A DNA stretch of 64,000 nucleotides from CAKSFT01 sp045544615 (GCA_045544615.1 JAZPZI010000013.1:112051-176050); one strand, 5' to 3'. Counted from the stretch's first letter, positions 25,715 to 34,896 are shown. Notes: generated by a model from the letters alone, not told the origin. Translations and numbers: made by a program.

Positions 25715-26846
25715 ATCTGATATCTCCTTCTATAATAGTTTTTAATACATTAAATTCATTGTCTGTGATGATAATATCTGCATCCTTGCCGATATCGAGA
25801 GAACCCTTTTTATCTGCAAGTCCAAGTGTTGTAGCAGGGTTTAGAGATGCACAGTTTACGCACTCCCAAAGCGGAATCTGCGAATTTGTGTATACATTCC
25901 AAACGCCCTTATTGAGCGGAAGAACACTTCCTGCAACTGTTCCGTCCTCAAGACGGCAAACAATATCACGGTAGATAATTTTCTGACCGCCGAGCGAATA
26001 CTCACCATAAGGCAAGCCGCCTGCAGGGAGACAGTCTGTAACAAAGCAAAGCTTTCTTCCCTTTAGTTTCCAGAGCATATCATAAAGTGCCGACATTACA
26101 TGGAATGTATCTGCTATGATTTCACAGCTGATATCAGAGTTAAGTGCTGCACCAACAACACCCGGTGCACGGTGTGCAAGAGGTGTCATAGCATTGAAAA
26201 GATGTGTTGCGTGACGAACGCCGTTTTCAACGCCAAGCATTGCAGTATCATAGTCAGCCGATGTGTGGCCCATAGAAACAACAACATCGGTATCACGTAC
26301 CATCTTTCTGATTTCAGCCATATCCTCTGTATCACATTCAGGTGCGAGTGTGATGAGTTTTATAATATCAGCAAATTCCTTTACGAATTCAGCATCAGGC
26401 TTTAATATGTATTTAGGGTCCTGTGCGCCCTTCTTTTCCATACTGATAAACGGACCTTCTGCGTGGCATCCGAGAATCTGACTGCCCTTCCATGTCTTGC
26501 TTTCTTCCTTTAAGTCTCTCAAAACCTGAAGTGCCTTTTTAATAGTCTTCATATCCTCGGTCATTGTTGTCGGGAGATATCCGGTTACACCGTTTTTAAC
26601 GATACCCTCCGATATTACTCTGATACTTTCCTCTTCGCCGTCACAAACATCCTTGCCGAGATATCCGTGAATGTGAAGGTCGATAAGTCCGGGAGCAACA
26701 TATCCGCCATTTGCGTCAATAACTTCCGCATTTGCCGGAATATTTTCCTTTGAAACAATGCCCTCAACCACATCTGAATACAAAAGCACCTGATCCTCAA
26801 CTATTCTGTCCTTTAAAATGATTTTACCGTTGATAATCGCTTTCAT
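25704..26846 (-). CDS. nagA: N-acetylglucosamine-6-phosphate deacetylase
   Basis: 380 residues of the amidohydrolase superfamily, hydrolysing GlcNAc-6-P to GlcN-6-P and acetate. Metal-site and catalytic motifs are visible: GLIDLHIHG, CHAEGPF, VVSMGHTSA, ATHLFNAMTPL and VTDCLPAGG with the catalytic Asp. AGGAGG stands 6 nt before the ATG at 26846, which I prefer to the ATG at 26852 and to the longer frame from 26915. The usual partner nagB is not in the window. Confidence 0.93.
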   Translation of the reverse strand: MKAIINGKIILKDRIVEDQVLLYSDVVEGIVSKENIPANAEVIDANGGYVAPGLIDLHIHGYLGKDVCDGEEESIRVISEGIVKNGVTGYLPTTMTEDMKTIKKALQVLRDLKEESKTWKGSQILGCHAEGPFISMEKKGAQDPKYILKPDAEFVKEFADIIKLITLAPECDTEDMAEIRKMVRDTDVVVSMGHTSADYDTAMLGVENGVRHATHLFNAMTPLAHRAPGVVGAALNSDISCEIIADTFHVMSALYDMLWKLKGRKLCFVTDCLPAGGLPYGEYSLGGQKIIYRDIVCRLEDGTVAGSVLPLNKGVWNVYTNSQIPLWECVNCASLNPATTLGLADKKGSLDIGKDADIIITDNEFNVLKTIIEGDIRYEA

Positions 26847-26927
26847 TTTCATCCTCCTTTTATGCTGTAAAATACGCTCATTTCGTGAGATTTTCTGATT
26901 TTCAAAAAAACTCACCCATTATCTAAA

Positions 26928-26956
26928 ATTATATCACATTAATGTGCAATTTGCAA
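26928..26956 (-). promoter_or_regulatory. nagA promoter with a palindrome in the spacer
   Basis: Reverse strand TTGCAA, 17-bp spacer, TATAAT. The perfect 12-bp palindrome CACATTAATGTG (26935-26946) lies within the spacer and is a good operator candidate. Confidence 0.7.
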
Positions 26957-26985
26957 TATAAAAGACAAAAAATATAGCTGAATAT

Positions 26986-27013
26986 AAGTCATATTTAAGT
27001 CACTTTTAAGTTA
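26986..27013 (+). repeat. Three direct hexamers AAGTCA at 11-bp period
   Basis: AAGTCA (26986), AAGTCA (26997) and AAGTTA (27008), exactly 11 bp apart with T-rich linkers. This spacing is typical of OmpR/PhoB-family response regulator sites, which bind head-to-tail on one face of the helix. It lies between nagA and the divergent amino-sugar operon, 35 bp before the first -35 box of the latter. Confidence 0.6.
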
Positions 27014-27047
27014 TATTTTTATCTAAAAAGCATAGGTTTTAGTATTC

Positions 27048-27076
27048 TTTACACTATTTTGGGAAAGTTATATAAT
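27048..27076 (+). promoter_or_regulatory. Distal promoter of the hexapeptide transferase-glmM operon
   Basis: TTTACA at 27048-27053, 17-bp spacer, TATAAT at 27071-27076; the leader would be about 145 nt. Confidence 0.65.
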
Positions 27077-27174
27077 ATATTAAATTTACGGAAAATCGTT
27101 TACACAATGTTTATGCAGTTTGCATTTTATTTGTATTTGTTATTGTTCACTTTGCTAAATTTGCACGATATTTA

Positions 27175-27203
27175 TTGAAACTTAAAAAATGTAGTGATAA
27201 AAT
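27175..27203 (+). promoter_or_regulatory. Proximal promoter of the hexapeptide transferase-glmM operon
   Basis: TTGAAA at 27175-27180, 17-bp spacer, TAAAAT at 27198-27203, about 20 nt before the start codon's ribosome binding site. Confidence 0.62.
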
Positions 27204-27229
27204 TAAGAAAATGCAAAAAGGAGGCAAAA

Positions 27230-27892
27230 ATGAAAACAGAAAAATTATTTAATCTGAGCGAAACTATAGCAGGAGAATTTTTAAAAGACTTTGAATATCC
27301 CTGGGAGGCACTTCCAAAGATAAAAGATTTCATTTTAGAGTTGGGCCCAAGCCTTGCTGAAAATAAATTTGAAAAGGTATCAGACGATGTCTGGATTGCA
27401 AAAAGCGCCAGGGTATTCCCCTCCGCCTACATCGCAGGCCCTACCATAATTGACGAGGACGCTGAAATTCGCCATTCTGCATTTATTCGTGGCGGCGTAA
27501 TAGTCGGCAAGGGTGCAGTTGTCGGGAACTCTACCGAAATGAAAAACTCTATCATTTTCAACCGAGTACAAATCCCGCATTATAACTATGTAGGCGACTC
27601 GATTTTGGGTTACCGTGCACATCTCGGTGCAGGTGCTATAACATCAAATGTAAAAAGCGACAAAACGCCTGTTACCATAAATTATAAAGGCGAAAAGGTT
27701 GCCACAGGTCTAAAAAAATTCGGTGCAATGGTAGGCGATTTCGTCGAGGTAGGATGTAACAGCGTACTCTGCCCGGGGACGGTTGTCGGCAGGAATACAA
27801 CAATATATCCCCTCTCCCGTGTAAGAGGATATATTGAGTGCGACTCGATTTTTAAAGACAGTAAAAATATTGTAAAAAAGCAGGAGGGATAA
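27230..27892 (+). CDS. Left-handed beta-helix (hexapeptide repeat) acyltransferase, GlmU C-domain-like
   Basis: 220 residues from the ATG at 27230 behind AAGGAGG; an upstream GTG frame start at 27194 has no ribosome binding site. Hexapeptide turns run from about residue 60 to 190 (ARVFPSAYIAGPTIIDEDAE, AFIRGGVIVGKGAVVGNST, VGCNSVLCPGTVVGRNTTI). The family includes the acetyltransferase half of GlmU and stand-alone sugar-nucleotide acyltransferases. There is no N-terminal pyrophosphorylase domain. It ends 1 bp before glmM, which points to UDP-GlcNAc synthesis. Confidence 0.8.
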   Translation: MKTEKLFNLSETIAGEFLKDFEYPWEALPKIKDFILELGPSLAENKFEKVSDDVWIAKSARVFPSAYIAGPTIIDEDAEIRHSAFIRGGVIVGKGAVVGNSTEMKNSIIFNRVQIPHYNYVGDSILGYRAHLGAGAITSNVKSDKTPVTINYKGEKVATGLKKFGAMVGDFVEVGCNSVLCPGTVVGRNTTIYPLSRVRGYIECDSIFKDSKNIVKKQEG

Positions 27893-27893
27893 T

Positions 27894-29231
27894 ATGGGAA
27901 AGTATTTCGGAACAGACGGTTTCAGAGGCGAGGCTAATATCAACCTGACAGTCGAGCACGCCTTTAAAATCGGCAGATACATCGGTTGGCACTACGGAAA
28001 GGAACACAAGTGCAAGGTTGTAATCGGCAAGGACACAAGGCGTTCAAGCTATATGTTTGAATATTCGCTCGTTGCAGGACTTGTTGCAAGCGGAGCTGAT
28101 GCGTATCTTTTGCACGTTACAACCACACCATCGGTTGCATATGTCGCAAGAACCGAGGACTTCGACTGTGGTATTATGATTTCTGCAAGCCATAATCCGT
28201 TTCACGACAATGGCATCAAGCTCATAAACAGTCGTGGCGAGAAGATGTCCGAGTCAATCATATCAGACATTGAGGACTATATCGACGGCAAAATTGGTGA
28301 GTTACCACTTGCAACCGGTAATAAAATCGGAAGAACGGTCGACTATGTTGCAGGCAGAAACCGCTATACCGGGCATATTATCTCGCTTGCACGTCATTCA
28401 TACAAAGGCAAGAAGGTCGGACTTGATGCATCAAACGGAAGTACATGGATGCTTGCAAAGAGCATCTTTGATACACTCGGTGCAGAGACCTATGTTATAA
28501 ACAACTCACCCGACGGATACAACATTAACTTAAATTGTGGTTCAACTCACATCGAGGGTCTTGCAAAGCTTGTTGTCGAAAATAAGCTGGATATCGGTTT
28601 TGCTTTTGACGGTGATGCCGACAGATGCCTTGCAGTTGACGAGCTTGGCAATATCCTGACAGGTGACCATATTCTTTATTTTTGCGGAAAGTATATGAAA
28701 AACCAGGATGAGCTCACAAAAAACACCGTTGTAACAACTGTTATGTCCAATCTCGGGCTCTATAAAGCTTTTGATGCTCACGGAATAAATTACGCCAAAA
28801 CCGATGTCGGCGACAAGTATGTATATGAAGAAATGCTGAAAAACGGATACTGCCTTGGCGGTGAAGAATCGGGGCATATTATATTTTCAAAGTTTGCATC
28901 AACCGGTGACGGTCTCATTACCGCCATTAAGATAATGGAAGTTTTAATAGAAAGTAAACTTCCTGCATCAAAACTTTCAGACGGTTTTATAAGATTCCCT
29001 CAGGTTACCAAGAATATTAAAGTAGAAAGTAAAGACTTGGTAATGAATGACGAGGAAATCCTCTCGGCCGTAAAAAATGCACAGGACTCGCTCGGAAGTG
29101 ACGGCAGAGTGCTTTTGAGAAAAAGCGGAACAGAGCCCGTAATCAGAGTTATGACCGAGGCACCAACAGAAGAAAAATGCGAAGAAATATCGCAATCTAT
29201 AATTGAGCTCATAAAGAGCAAGGGGTACTAA
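27894..29231 (+). CDS. glmM: Phosphoglucosamine mutase-type phosphohexomutase
   Basis: 445 residues, the family length. N-terminal KYFGTDGFRGEAN, the phosphoserine loop MISASHNPFHDNGIKL with active Ser99, metal loop FDGDADRCL, sugar loop GGEESGHI and phosphate-binding LRKSGTEPVIRVM are all there, in this order. GlmM converts GlcN-6-P to GlcN-1-P for peptidoglycan precursor synthesis. It is translationally adjacent to the hexapeptide transferase. Confidence 0.9.
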   Translation: MGKYFGTDGFRGEANINLTVEHAFKIGRYIGWHYGKEHKCKVVIGKDTRRSSYMFEYSLVAGLVASGADAYLLHVTTTPSVAYVARTEDFDCGIMISASHNPFHDNGIKLINSRGEKMSESIISDIEDYIDGKIGELPLATGNKIGRTVDYVAGRNRYTGHIISLARHSYKGKKVGLDASNGSTWMLAKSIFDTLGAETYVINNSPDGYNINLNCGSTHIEGLAKLVVENKLDIGFAFDGDADRCLAVDELGNILTGDHILYFCGKYMKNQDELTKNTVVTTVMSNLGLYKAFDAHGINYAKTDVGDKYVYEEMLKNGYCLGGEESGHIIFSKFASTGDGLITAIKIMEVLIESKLPASKLSDGFIRFPQVTKNIKVESKDLVMNDEEILSAVKNAQDSLGSDGRVLLRKSGTEPVIRVMTEAPTEEKCEEISQSIIELIKSKGY

Positions 29232-29275
29232 AGAGAAGGCAGAAGTGAACGGAATTCACTTCTGCCTTGTCTCTT
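29232..29275. terminator. Bidirectional terminator
   Basis: AAGGCAGAAGTGAA / TTCACTTCTGCCTT, 14-bp perfect stem, with AGAG/CTCT outside it, between convergent glmM and the glycosylase gene. Confidence 0.88.
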
Positions 29276-29752
29276 TTATTCTATAATCTTTCGCCAAGCA
29301 CCAATAAGTCTTTCCTTTGACCACATTGCATTTGCAGGCGATGTGGACGGGAGACATACTGCCTTTATCCCAAGCTTTGGCTCGATATATTTTATATAGT
29401 ATTTTTCTGCCGTCTTTCCGTTTACAAATATTTTTGTTATATCAGCGGTTTGGATTATCGGTGATAAATCGTTTGCAACCGCATTTGTTATTGTGCTGTC
29501 GGCACTCCCCGAAATGTCACATTCTGCGAGCACGTCCCAAAGAGCAATTCCTGACGACAACAAAAACTCTTTCTTCTCCTCTACAGTTTCAGGCTTCGGC
29601 TTTTTCAATACTTCCGCCAGGACACTCCAGAACCGGTTTTGCGGATGGCCGTAGAAAAAGTTTTCTTCTCTTGATTTTACCGATGGAAAGCTACCGAGAA
29701 TAAGTGTTTTCGAATTCTCATCATATAGCGGTCCAAAAGGATGCTTTATCAT
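29276..29752 (-). CDS. DNA-deoxyinosine glycosylase (UDG superfamily family 6)
   Basis: 158 residues. ILGSFPSVKSREENFFYGHP with QNRFW forms the first active loop, ALWDVL follows, and LPSTSPANAMWS is the second loop. This is the hypoxanthine-DNA glycosylase pattern, removing deaminated adenine from DNA. It lies 10 bp downstream of bioY and is probably transcribed with it. Confidence 0.88.
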   Translation of the reverse strand: MIKHPFGPLYDENSKTLILGSFPSVKSREENFFYGHPQNRFWSVLAEVLKKPKPETVEEKKEFLLSSGIALWDVLAECDISGSADSTITNAVANDLSPIIQTADITKIFVNGKTAEKYYIKYIEPKLGIKAVCLPSTSPANAMWSKERLIGAWRKIIE

Positions 29753-29762
29753 ACTCTACACC

Positions 29763-30299
29763 TCAAATAACCTTTCTGACCCTCACCGCAATAAGGGACG
29801 CAAAAACTGCCGATACTATGTCTCCCAAAATCGGAATGGCAAATGTCCCAATAAGGAATTTAAAAATTCCATCTCCATTAAAATATAAGTATTTTCCTAC
29901 AGCCACAAAATACGGTATTCCTATAATATAAATCGTAAGAATTGCAATGATGGCAGTGATTAAATATACCCTGAAACTCTTTTTTTCAAATTGCAAAAGC
30001 ACGACCGACTCAAGAAAAGCTCCTGCCAAAAACCCGATCAAAAACCCAAAGCTCGGATTAAACACATAGCTTATCCCCCCACCTTGCGAAAAAACAGGGA
30101 CACCAAAAATCCCGATCAGGATATAAATAAGAACACTTGAAAATGCGTATTTCGGCAAAAGGAGTTGACCGGACAGAATTACAAAGAATACCTGGAGGGT
30201 AATCGGCAAAAATGCAGTCGGGATTTTTATAAAAGCACCAACCGCAATGAGTGCCGAAAAAATGCCTGCTAAAATCATATTCTTTAGTTTTTCATTCAT
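29763..30299 (-). CDS. bioY: Biotin transporter BioY (S component)
   Basis: 178 residues with six hydrophobic segments. KIPTAFLPITLQVFFVILSG and NPSFGFLIGFLAGAFLES are the typical BioY stretches. BioY captures biotin alone or with the ECF energising module; no ECF gene is in the window. AGGAGGGG precedes the ATG. No BirA-like operator was recognised in the 66 bp upstream, which hold the carB terminator. Confidence 0.93.
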   Translation of the reverse strand: MNEKLKNMILAGIFSALIAVGAFIKIPTAFLPITLQVFFVILSGQLLLPKYAFSSVLIYILIGIFGVPVFSQGGGISYVFNPSFGFLIGFLAGAFLESVVLLQFEKKSFRVYLITAIIAILTIYIIGIPYFVAVGKYLYFNGDGIFKFLIGTFAIPILGDIVSAVFASLIAVRVRKVI

Positions 30300-30328
30300 C
30301 GATCTTCCCCTCCTTTTTGAAAAAAGTC

Positions 30329-30359
30329 AACCCCGCCCAAGTGTTCATCGGGCGGGGTT
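30329..30359 (-). terminator. Terminator of carAB
   Basis: AACCCCGCCC / GGGCGGGGTT stem, then GACTTTTTTC on the reverse strand, directly after carB. Confidence 0.78.
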
Positions 30360-30365
30360 TTTAAA

Positions 30366-33300
30366 TCATTTGATATCGTCAACTGCGATAATTTCGGTCT
30401 TCTCAGGCGAATACTTTTCTTCCATAACCTGAACCAATGCCGCAAGAGTGTCGAGTGAGGTCATAACAGAAATTGAGCATTCGATAGCTGTTCTTCTGAT
30501 TTTGAAACCGTCACTGTGCTTGTTGTTTGCCTTCTGCGGAATGTCAACGATAAAGTCAATCATACCGCTTCTGATAACATCGGTTACGTTTGGAACGCCT
30601 TCAGATACCTTTTTACAAGTATCTACATCAATTCCGTTGTCTCTTAAGAATTTAGCAGTACCGGTTGTTGATATGAACTTGCAACCCATAGCATCAAGCT
30701 TTTTAGCAATCGGGAGAAAGTTTTCTTTATCATTATCCCTTACCGAAGCAAAAATTCTTGAGCCGGTCTTCAGCATACTTGTTCCTGCACCGACAAAGCC
30801 CTTATACATAGCCTCGGAGAAGTTTCTGCCAACGCCCAGAACTTCACCTGTTGAACGCATTTCAGGTCCTAAGCTTACTTCAACCTGAGGCAATTTCTCG
30901 GTTGAGAATACCGGCACCTTAATAGCAACAGTGCTTGTCTCCGGTGCGATACCTGTTTCATATCCCATGCTCTTTAAGCTTTCGCCGAGCATAATTCTTG
31001 TTGCAATTTCAATAACCGGAACATTAGTAACCTTTGTGATATACGGAACAGTTCTTGACGAACGTGGGTTAACCTCAATAATGTAGAGCTCGTCACGATA
31101 CTCGATAAACTGAATGTTAATCATACCGATAACCTTGAGTTCCACTGCAATCTGATATGTTACATCCTTAATCTTTTCAATAATCTTATCCGAAATATTC
31201 TGCGGTGGATAAATCGAGATAGAGTCACCCGAATGCACGCCCGCTCTCTCCAAATGCTCCATGATACCCGGAATCAGGACATCGCATCCGTCACAGATAG
31301 CATCAACTTCGATTTCACGGCCGCCAAGATAACGGTCAATCAGAACAGGGTTTTCCTTATCCTTATGGAACGCATCTTTTAAGTATCTTACCAATTCTGC
31401 TTCGTTGTGGGTGATTTCCATACCCTGACCGCCAAGCACATATGAAGGTCTTACCAAAAGCGGATATTCAAGGCGGTTTGCCTCCTCGATACCCTCTTCA
31501 ACCGACCATACAGCCTTACCCTTTGGACGCTTGATGTTAAGCTTTTCCAAAAGCTCGTCAAACTTTTCTCTGTCCTCTGCCTCGTCGATGTGCTTCGGCT
31601 GAGTACCCAAAATCGGGATATTCTTGCTGCCGAGGAAATTTGCAAGCTTGATCGCAGTCTGTCCGCCGAACTGTAAAATTACGCCGTCAGGCTTTTCGAG
31701 CTCGATGATATTCATAACATCTTCTTCTGTCAATGGCTCAAAATAGAGCTTGTCCGATGTGTCAAAGTCGGTACTTACAGTTTCAGGGTTATTATTTACG
31801 ATAATAGTCTCAACATTGTATTTTTTGAGTGCGAATACGCTCTGTACGCTACAGTAGTCAAACTCAACACCCTGACCGATACGAATCGGGCCCGAGCCAA
31901 TAACGATAACCTTTTTGTTGTTTGACGGAACTGCCTCGTTTTCCTCGTCGTAGGTTGAGTAATAATATGGCGATACCGCCTCGTACTCACCTGCACAGGT
32001 ATCAACCTTTTTGTAGACAGGAATAATACCAAATCCGACTCTGAGGTTTCTGATTTCTTCTTCCTTGCATCCCATCAAAAGTGCTATACCCTTATCCGAG
32101 AAGCCGAGTTTTTTATACTCTCTCAATGTAGCCTCATCAAGGTTTGCAGGAGTCATATTCTTAATCTTTTCTTCCATGCTTACGATGTTTGCGATTGCAT
32201 TGATAAAAAGCATATCCATTCCTGTGATTTCGGCGATATATTCAAGGCTTGTGTTTCTGCGGATAAACTCTGCCAAGTAGAACAGTCGCTCATCATCAGG
32301 TACTCTTACCTTTTCTTCAAGTTCTGCATTTGTAAGCTTTTTAGCACTCTCACGCTCAAGGTTAAACTGTCCGATTTCGAGCGAGCGAATACCCTTCAAA
32401 AGTGCCGCCTCAAGGCTGTTGCCGATTGACATAACCTCACCGGTTGCCATCATCTTTGTACCGAGCTTTCTGCTTGCGCCAAAGAACTTATCAAACGGCC
32501 ACTTCGGTATCTTTGCAACCACATAGTCAACCGACGGCTCAAAGCAAGCATAGGTTGTGCCGGTCACTGCGTTCTGGATTTCATCAAGAGTATAACCCAA
32601 AGCAATCTTTGATGCAATCTTTGCAATCGGATAGCCTGTTGCTTTTGATGCCAGAGCAGACGAACGTGAAACTCGTGGGTTGATTTCAATTACAGCATAG
32701 TCCAAGCTATTAGGGTCAAGTGCAAACTGTACGTTACATCCACCCTTAATCTCGATTGAATCAATGATATCGAGTGCTGCTTTTCTTAACATATTATATT
32801 CTTTTGAAGCAAGAGTAAGTGCCGGTGCAACAACGATTGAGTCACCTGTATGGACACCGACCGGGTCTATGTTTTCCATACTGCAGACTGCAATTCTGTT
32901 GCCAACAGAGTCTCTTATAACTTCAAATTCGATTTCTTTCCAGCCCTTGATTGATTTTTCCAAAAGTGCCTGACCAACACGGCTCAGGTGCAAGCCCTGT
33001 GAGAGGATTTCGGCGAGCTCATCAGGATTTTCTGCGATACCGCCGCCTGTTCCGCCCAATGTGTATGCAGGACGTACAATGACCGGATATCCGATTTTTT
33101 CAGCAAACTTCAAGCCGCTCTCGACATCGGTTACAATCTCACTCGGTGCGATTGGCTGATTTGTGCGTTCCATAAGCTTTTTAAAGCTGTCACGGTCCTC
33201 ACCCTCTTTTATCGACTCGATTGATGTACCGATAACTCGCATATTGTATTTGTCAAGGATACCTCTGTCATAAAGCTCGCAAGTAAGGTTTAAGCCTGTC

Positions 33301-33578
33301 TGACCACCCATACCTGCAATAACACTGTCAGGGCGTTCCTCATCTATGATTTTTTCAAGGTACTCTATTGTAAGAGGTTCAATATAGGTACGGGTTGCAA
33401 CACCTCTGTCTGTCATAATTGTTGCAGGGTTTGAGTTAACAAGAATTACCTCGATTCCCTCTTCTTTTATCGCTTTACAAGCCTGTGTACCTGAATAGTC
33501 AAACTCAGCAGCCTGTCCGATAACGATAGGACCCGAACCGATAACAAGAACTTTTTTAATCGATTTATCTAATGGCAT
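30366..33578 (-). CDS. carB: Carbamoyl-phosphate synthase large subunit
   Basis: 1070 residues, full length. Two homologous ATP-grasp halves start with VLVIGSGPIVIGQAAEFDYS and VIVIGSGPIRIGQGVEFDYC; the C-terminal MGS-like allosteric domain ends the protein (FISTTGTAKFLRDNGIDV). It makes carbamoyl phosphate from bicarbonate, ammonia and 2 ATP for arginine and pyrimidines. It starts 1 bp after carA. Confidence 0.98.
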   Translation of the reverse strand: MPLDKSIKKVLVIGSGPIVIGQAAEFDYSGTQACKAIKEEGIEVILVNSNPATIMTDRGVATRTYIEPLTIEYLEKIIDEERPDSVIAGMGGQTGLNLTCELYDRGILDKYNMRVIGTSIESIKEGEDRDSFKKLMERTNQPIAPSEIVTDVESGLKFAEKIGYPVIVRPAYTLGGTGGGIAENPDELAEILSQGLHLSRVGQALLEKSIKGWKEIEFEVIRDSVGNRIAVCSMENIDPVGVHTGDSIVVAPALTLASKEYNMLRKAALDIIDSIEIKGGCNVQFALDPNSLDYAVIEINPRVSRSSALASKATGYPIAKIASKIALGYTLDEIQNAVTGTTYACFEPSVDYVVAKIPKWPFDKFFGASRKLGTKMMATGEVMSIGNSLEAALLKGIRSLEIGQFNLERESAKKLTNAELEEKVRVPDDERLFYLAEFIRRNTSLEYIAEITGMDMLFINAIANIVSMEEKIKNMTPANLDEATLREYKKLGFSDKGIALLMGCKEEEIRNLRVGFGIIPVYKKVDTCAGEYEAVSPYYYSTYDEENEAVPSNNKKVIVIGSGPIRIGQGVEFDYCSVQSVFALKKYNVETIIVNNNPETVSTDFDTSDKLYFEPLTEEDVMNIIELEKPDGVILQFGGQTAIKLANFLGSKNIPILGTQPKHIDEAEDREKFDELLEKLNIKRPKGKAVWSVEEGIEEANRLEYPLLVRPSYVLGGQGMEITHNEAELVRYLKDAFHKDKENPVLIDRYLGGREIEVDAICDGCDVLIPGIMEHLERAGVHSGDSISIYPPQNISDKIIEKIKDVTYQIAVELKVIGMINIQFIEYRDELYIIEVNPRSSRTVPYITKVTNVPVIEIATRIMLGESLKSMGYETGIAPETSTVAIKVPVFSTEKLPQVEVSLGPEMRSTGEVLGVGRNFSEAMYKGFVGAGTSMLKTGSRIFASVRDNDKENFLPIAKKLDAMGCKFISTTGTAKFLRDNGIDVDTCKKVSEGVPNVTDVIRSGMIDFIVDIPQKANNKHSDGFKIRRTAIECSISVMTSLDTLAALVQVMEEKYSPEKTEIIAVDDIK

Positions 33579-33579
33579 A

Positions 33580-34617
33580 TTATTTCACCTCTCCCAAAAT
33601 TCTATCAAGCATTTCTTCCAACTGTTCACCGGGGCGGAACTGTACGCCCAAAGCATTGTTATTTTTATCAAATATGCCCTCAACGCTTCCATCATTCACA
33701 TTCTTGTATGCAGCATCAACACCCTGCGGGAGCTCTGATACAACATAGCTATGTGTTTGGGATGTGATATAAACCTGTCCGTTTTCAGCATCTTTTACCG
33801 GTTGATTTGCACCGTGGTGACCGAACTTCATCTTTTCGCATTCACCGCCAAGCGCAAGTGCCAGAATCTGGCAACCCATACATACACCAAATATCGGGAA
33901 TTTTCCAACAAGTGCTGCTACTGTCCCGATAGTTCCCGGTGCATTTTCCGGATTTGCAGGGCCGTTTGATATTACCAGAAGATCCGGATTCATACCGAGA
34001 ATCTTTTCAGTCTTTGCATCTGCTGATACAACCGAAACCTTAAATCCTAGCTCTGCAAGTTCATCTTCAAGCTCTGCCTTTGCACCCATATCTATCAATA
34101 CAGCGTGCTTTTCCCCGTCAGGGTTTTTGGTATATTCTTCACGAACGGTAGTTTTTAAAATCAAATCGGAGTCATTATATTCTTCAAACAGCTTTTTAAT
34201 TTCCTCATCGGTCGCATCTGCCGATACAATCACACCCTTCATTGTGCCCTCATTACGGAGCATCTTTGTAAGTGCACGTGTATCAATTCCCGAAAGTCCG
34301 ACAACATTCTGCTGCTTTAAAAAGCTCGAAAGTGTCATCTCACTTCTGAAGTTTGAGGGTTTATCGCACACCTCACGAACTATAATTGCAGTTGCGTTTT
34401 TTGTGGATTTTTTCGAATCCTCAAAATTTATTCCGTAGTTTCCTATCACAGGGAAAGTCATTGTTACAATCTGTCCTGCAAATGCCGCATCGGTTACCGT
34501 TTCCTGATACCCGATCATACCGGTTGTAAATATAACCTCACCTACTACGTCTTTCTGGGCGCCGAACATCTCGCCGAAAAAGCGTTTTCCGTTTTCTAAA
34601 ACCAGCTGTGCCTTCAC
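33580..34617 (-). CDS. carA: Carbamoyl-phosphate synthase small subunit (glutamine amidotransferase)
   Basis: 345 residues from the GTG at 34617, which has GGGAGG upstream and gives the normal N-terminus MKAQLVLENGKRFFGEMFG; the longer frame to 34656 contains the ribosome binding site itself. The class I amidotransferase nucleophile elbow FGVCMGCQILALALGG is present, as are GANQPVKD and the QFRPGEQ close. The upstream ARG-box-like sites suggest arginine control of the operon. Confidence 0.96.
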   Translation of the reverse strand: MKAQLVLENGKRFFGEMFGAQKDVVGEVIFTTGMIGYQETVTDAAFAGQIVTMTFPVIGNYGINFEDSKKSTKNATAIIVREVCDKPSNFRSEMTLSSFLKQQNVVGLSGIDTRALTKMLRNEGTMKGVIVSADATDEEIKKLFEEYNDSDLILKTTVREEYTKNPDGEKHAVLIDMGAKAELEDELAELGFKVSVVSADAKTEKILGMNPDLLVISNGPANPENAPGTIGTVAALVGKFPIFGVCMGCQILALALGGECEKMKFGHHGANQPVKDAENGQVYITSQTHSYVVSELPQGVDAAYKNVNDGSVEGIFDKNNNALGVQFRPGEQLEEMLDRILGEVK

Positions 34618-34665
34618 TAAAATTCCTCCCATTTTACCGATTTTGCCGAATAACATATTGACTTT

Positions 34666-34703
34666 TATACAAATTATACATAAAAATTCGCATAATTATT
34701 CAC
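34666..34703 (-). promoter_or_regulatory. Tandem ARG-box-like sites in the carAB leader
   Basis: On the reverse strand GTGAATAATTATGCGA (34703-34688) and ATGTATAATTTGTATA (34681-34666) resemble the ArgR/AhrC box core GAATWWWWATTC. Their centres are 22 bp apart, close to the spacing of paired ARG boxes. They begin about 12 bp after the expected transcription start. Confidence 0.55.
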
Positions 34704-34721
34704 TATGTATTTATCCCTTAT

Positions 34722-34750
34722 ATTTTATCATTACAACCATTCAATGTCAA
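34722..34750 (-). promoter_or_regulatory. Promoter of carAB
   Basis: Reverse strand TTGACA, 17-bp spacer, TAAAAT; transcription would begin near 34715, about 98 nt before the GTG. Confidence 0.78.
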
Positions 34751-34846
34751 TAGTTTTGCTAATATAAACAATAGCTATTCTTAAATTTTATCACTATTTC
34801 ACTATAGCATAATTTTTTTTAAAAATCTTTTTTTACAGAAAAAACA

Positions 34847-34890
34847 AAAAGCACCAAAGACTCTTTTAAATTTCAAAAAGAGCCGGTGCT
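34847..34890 (-). terminator. Terminator of the Dlt-like operon
   Basis: AAGCACC ... GGTGCTT with an inner CTCTTTT/AAAAGAG stem, followed on the reverse strand by TTTTTGTTTTTTC. Confidence 0.82.
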
Positions 34891-34896
34891 TATTTG

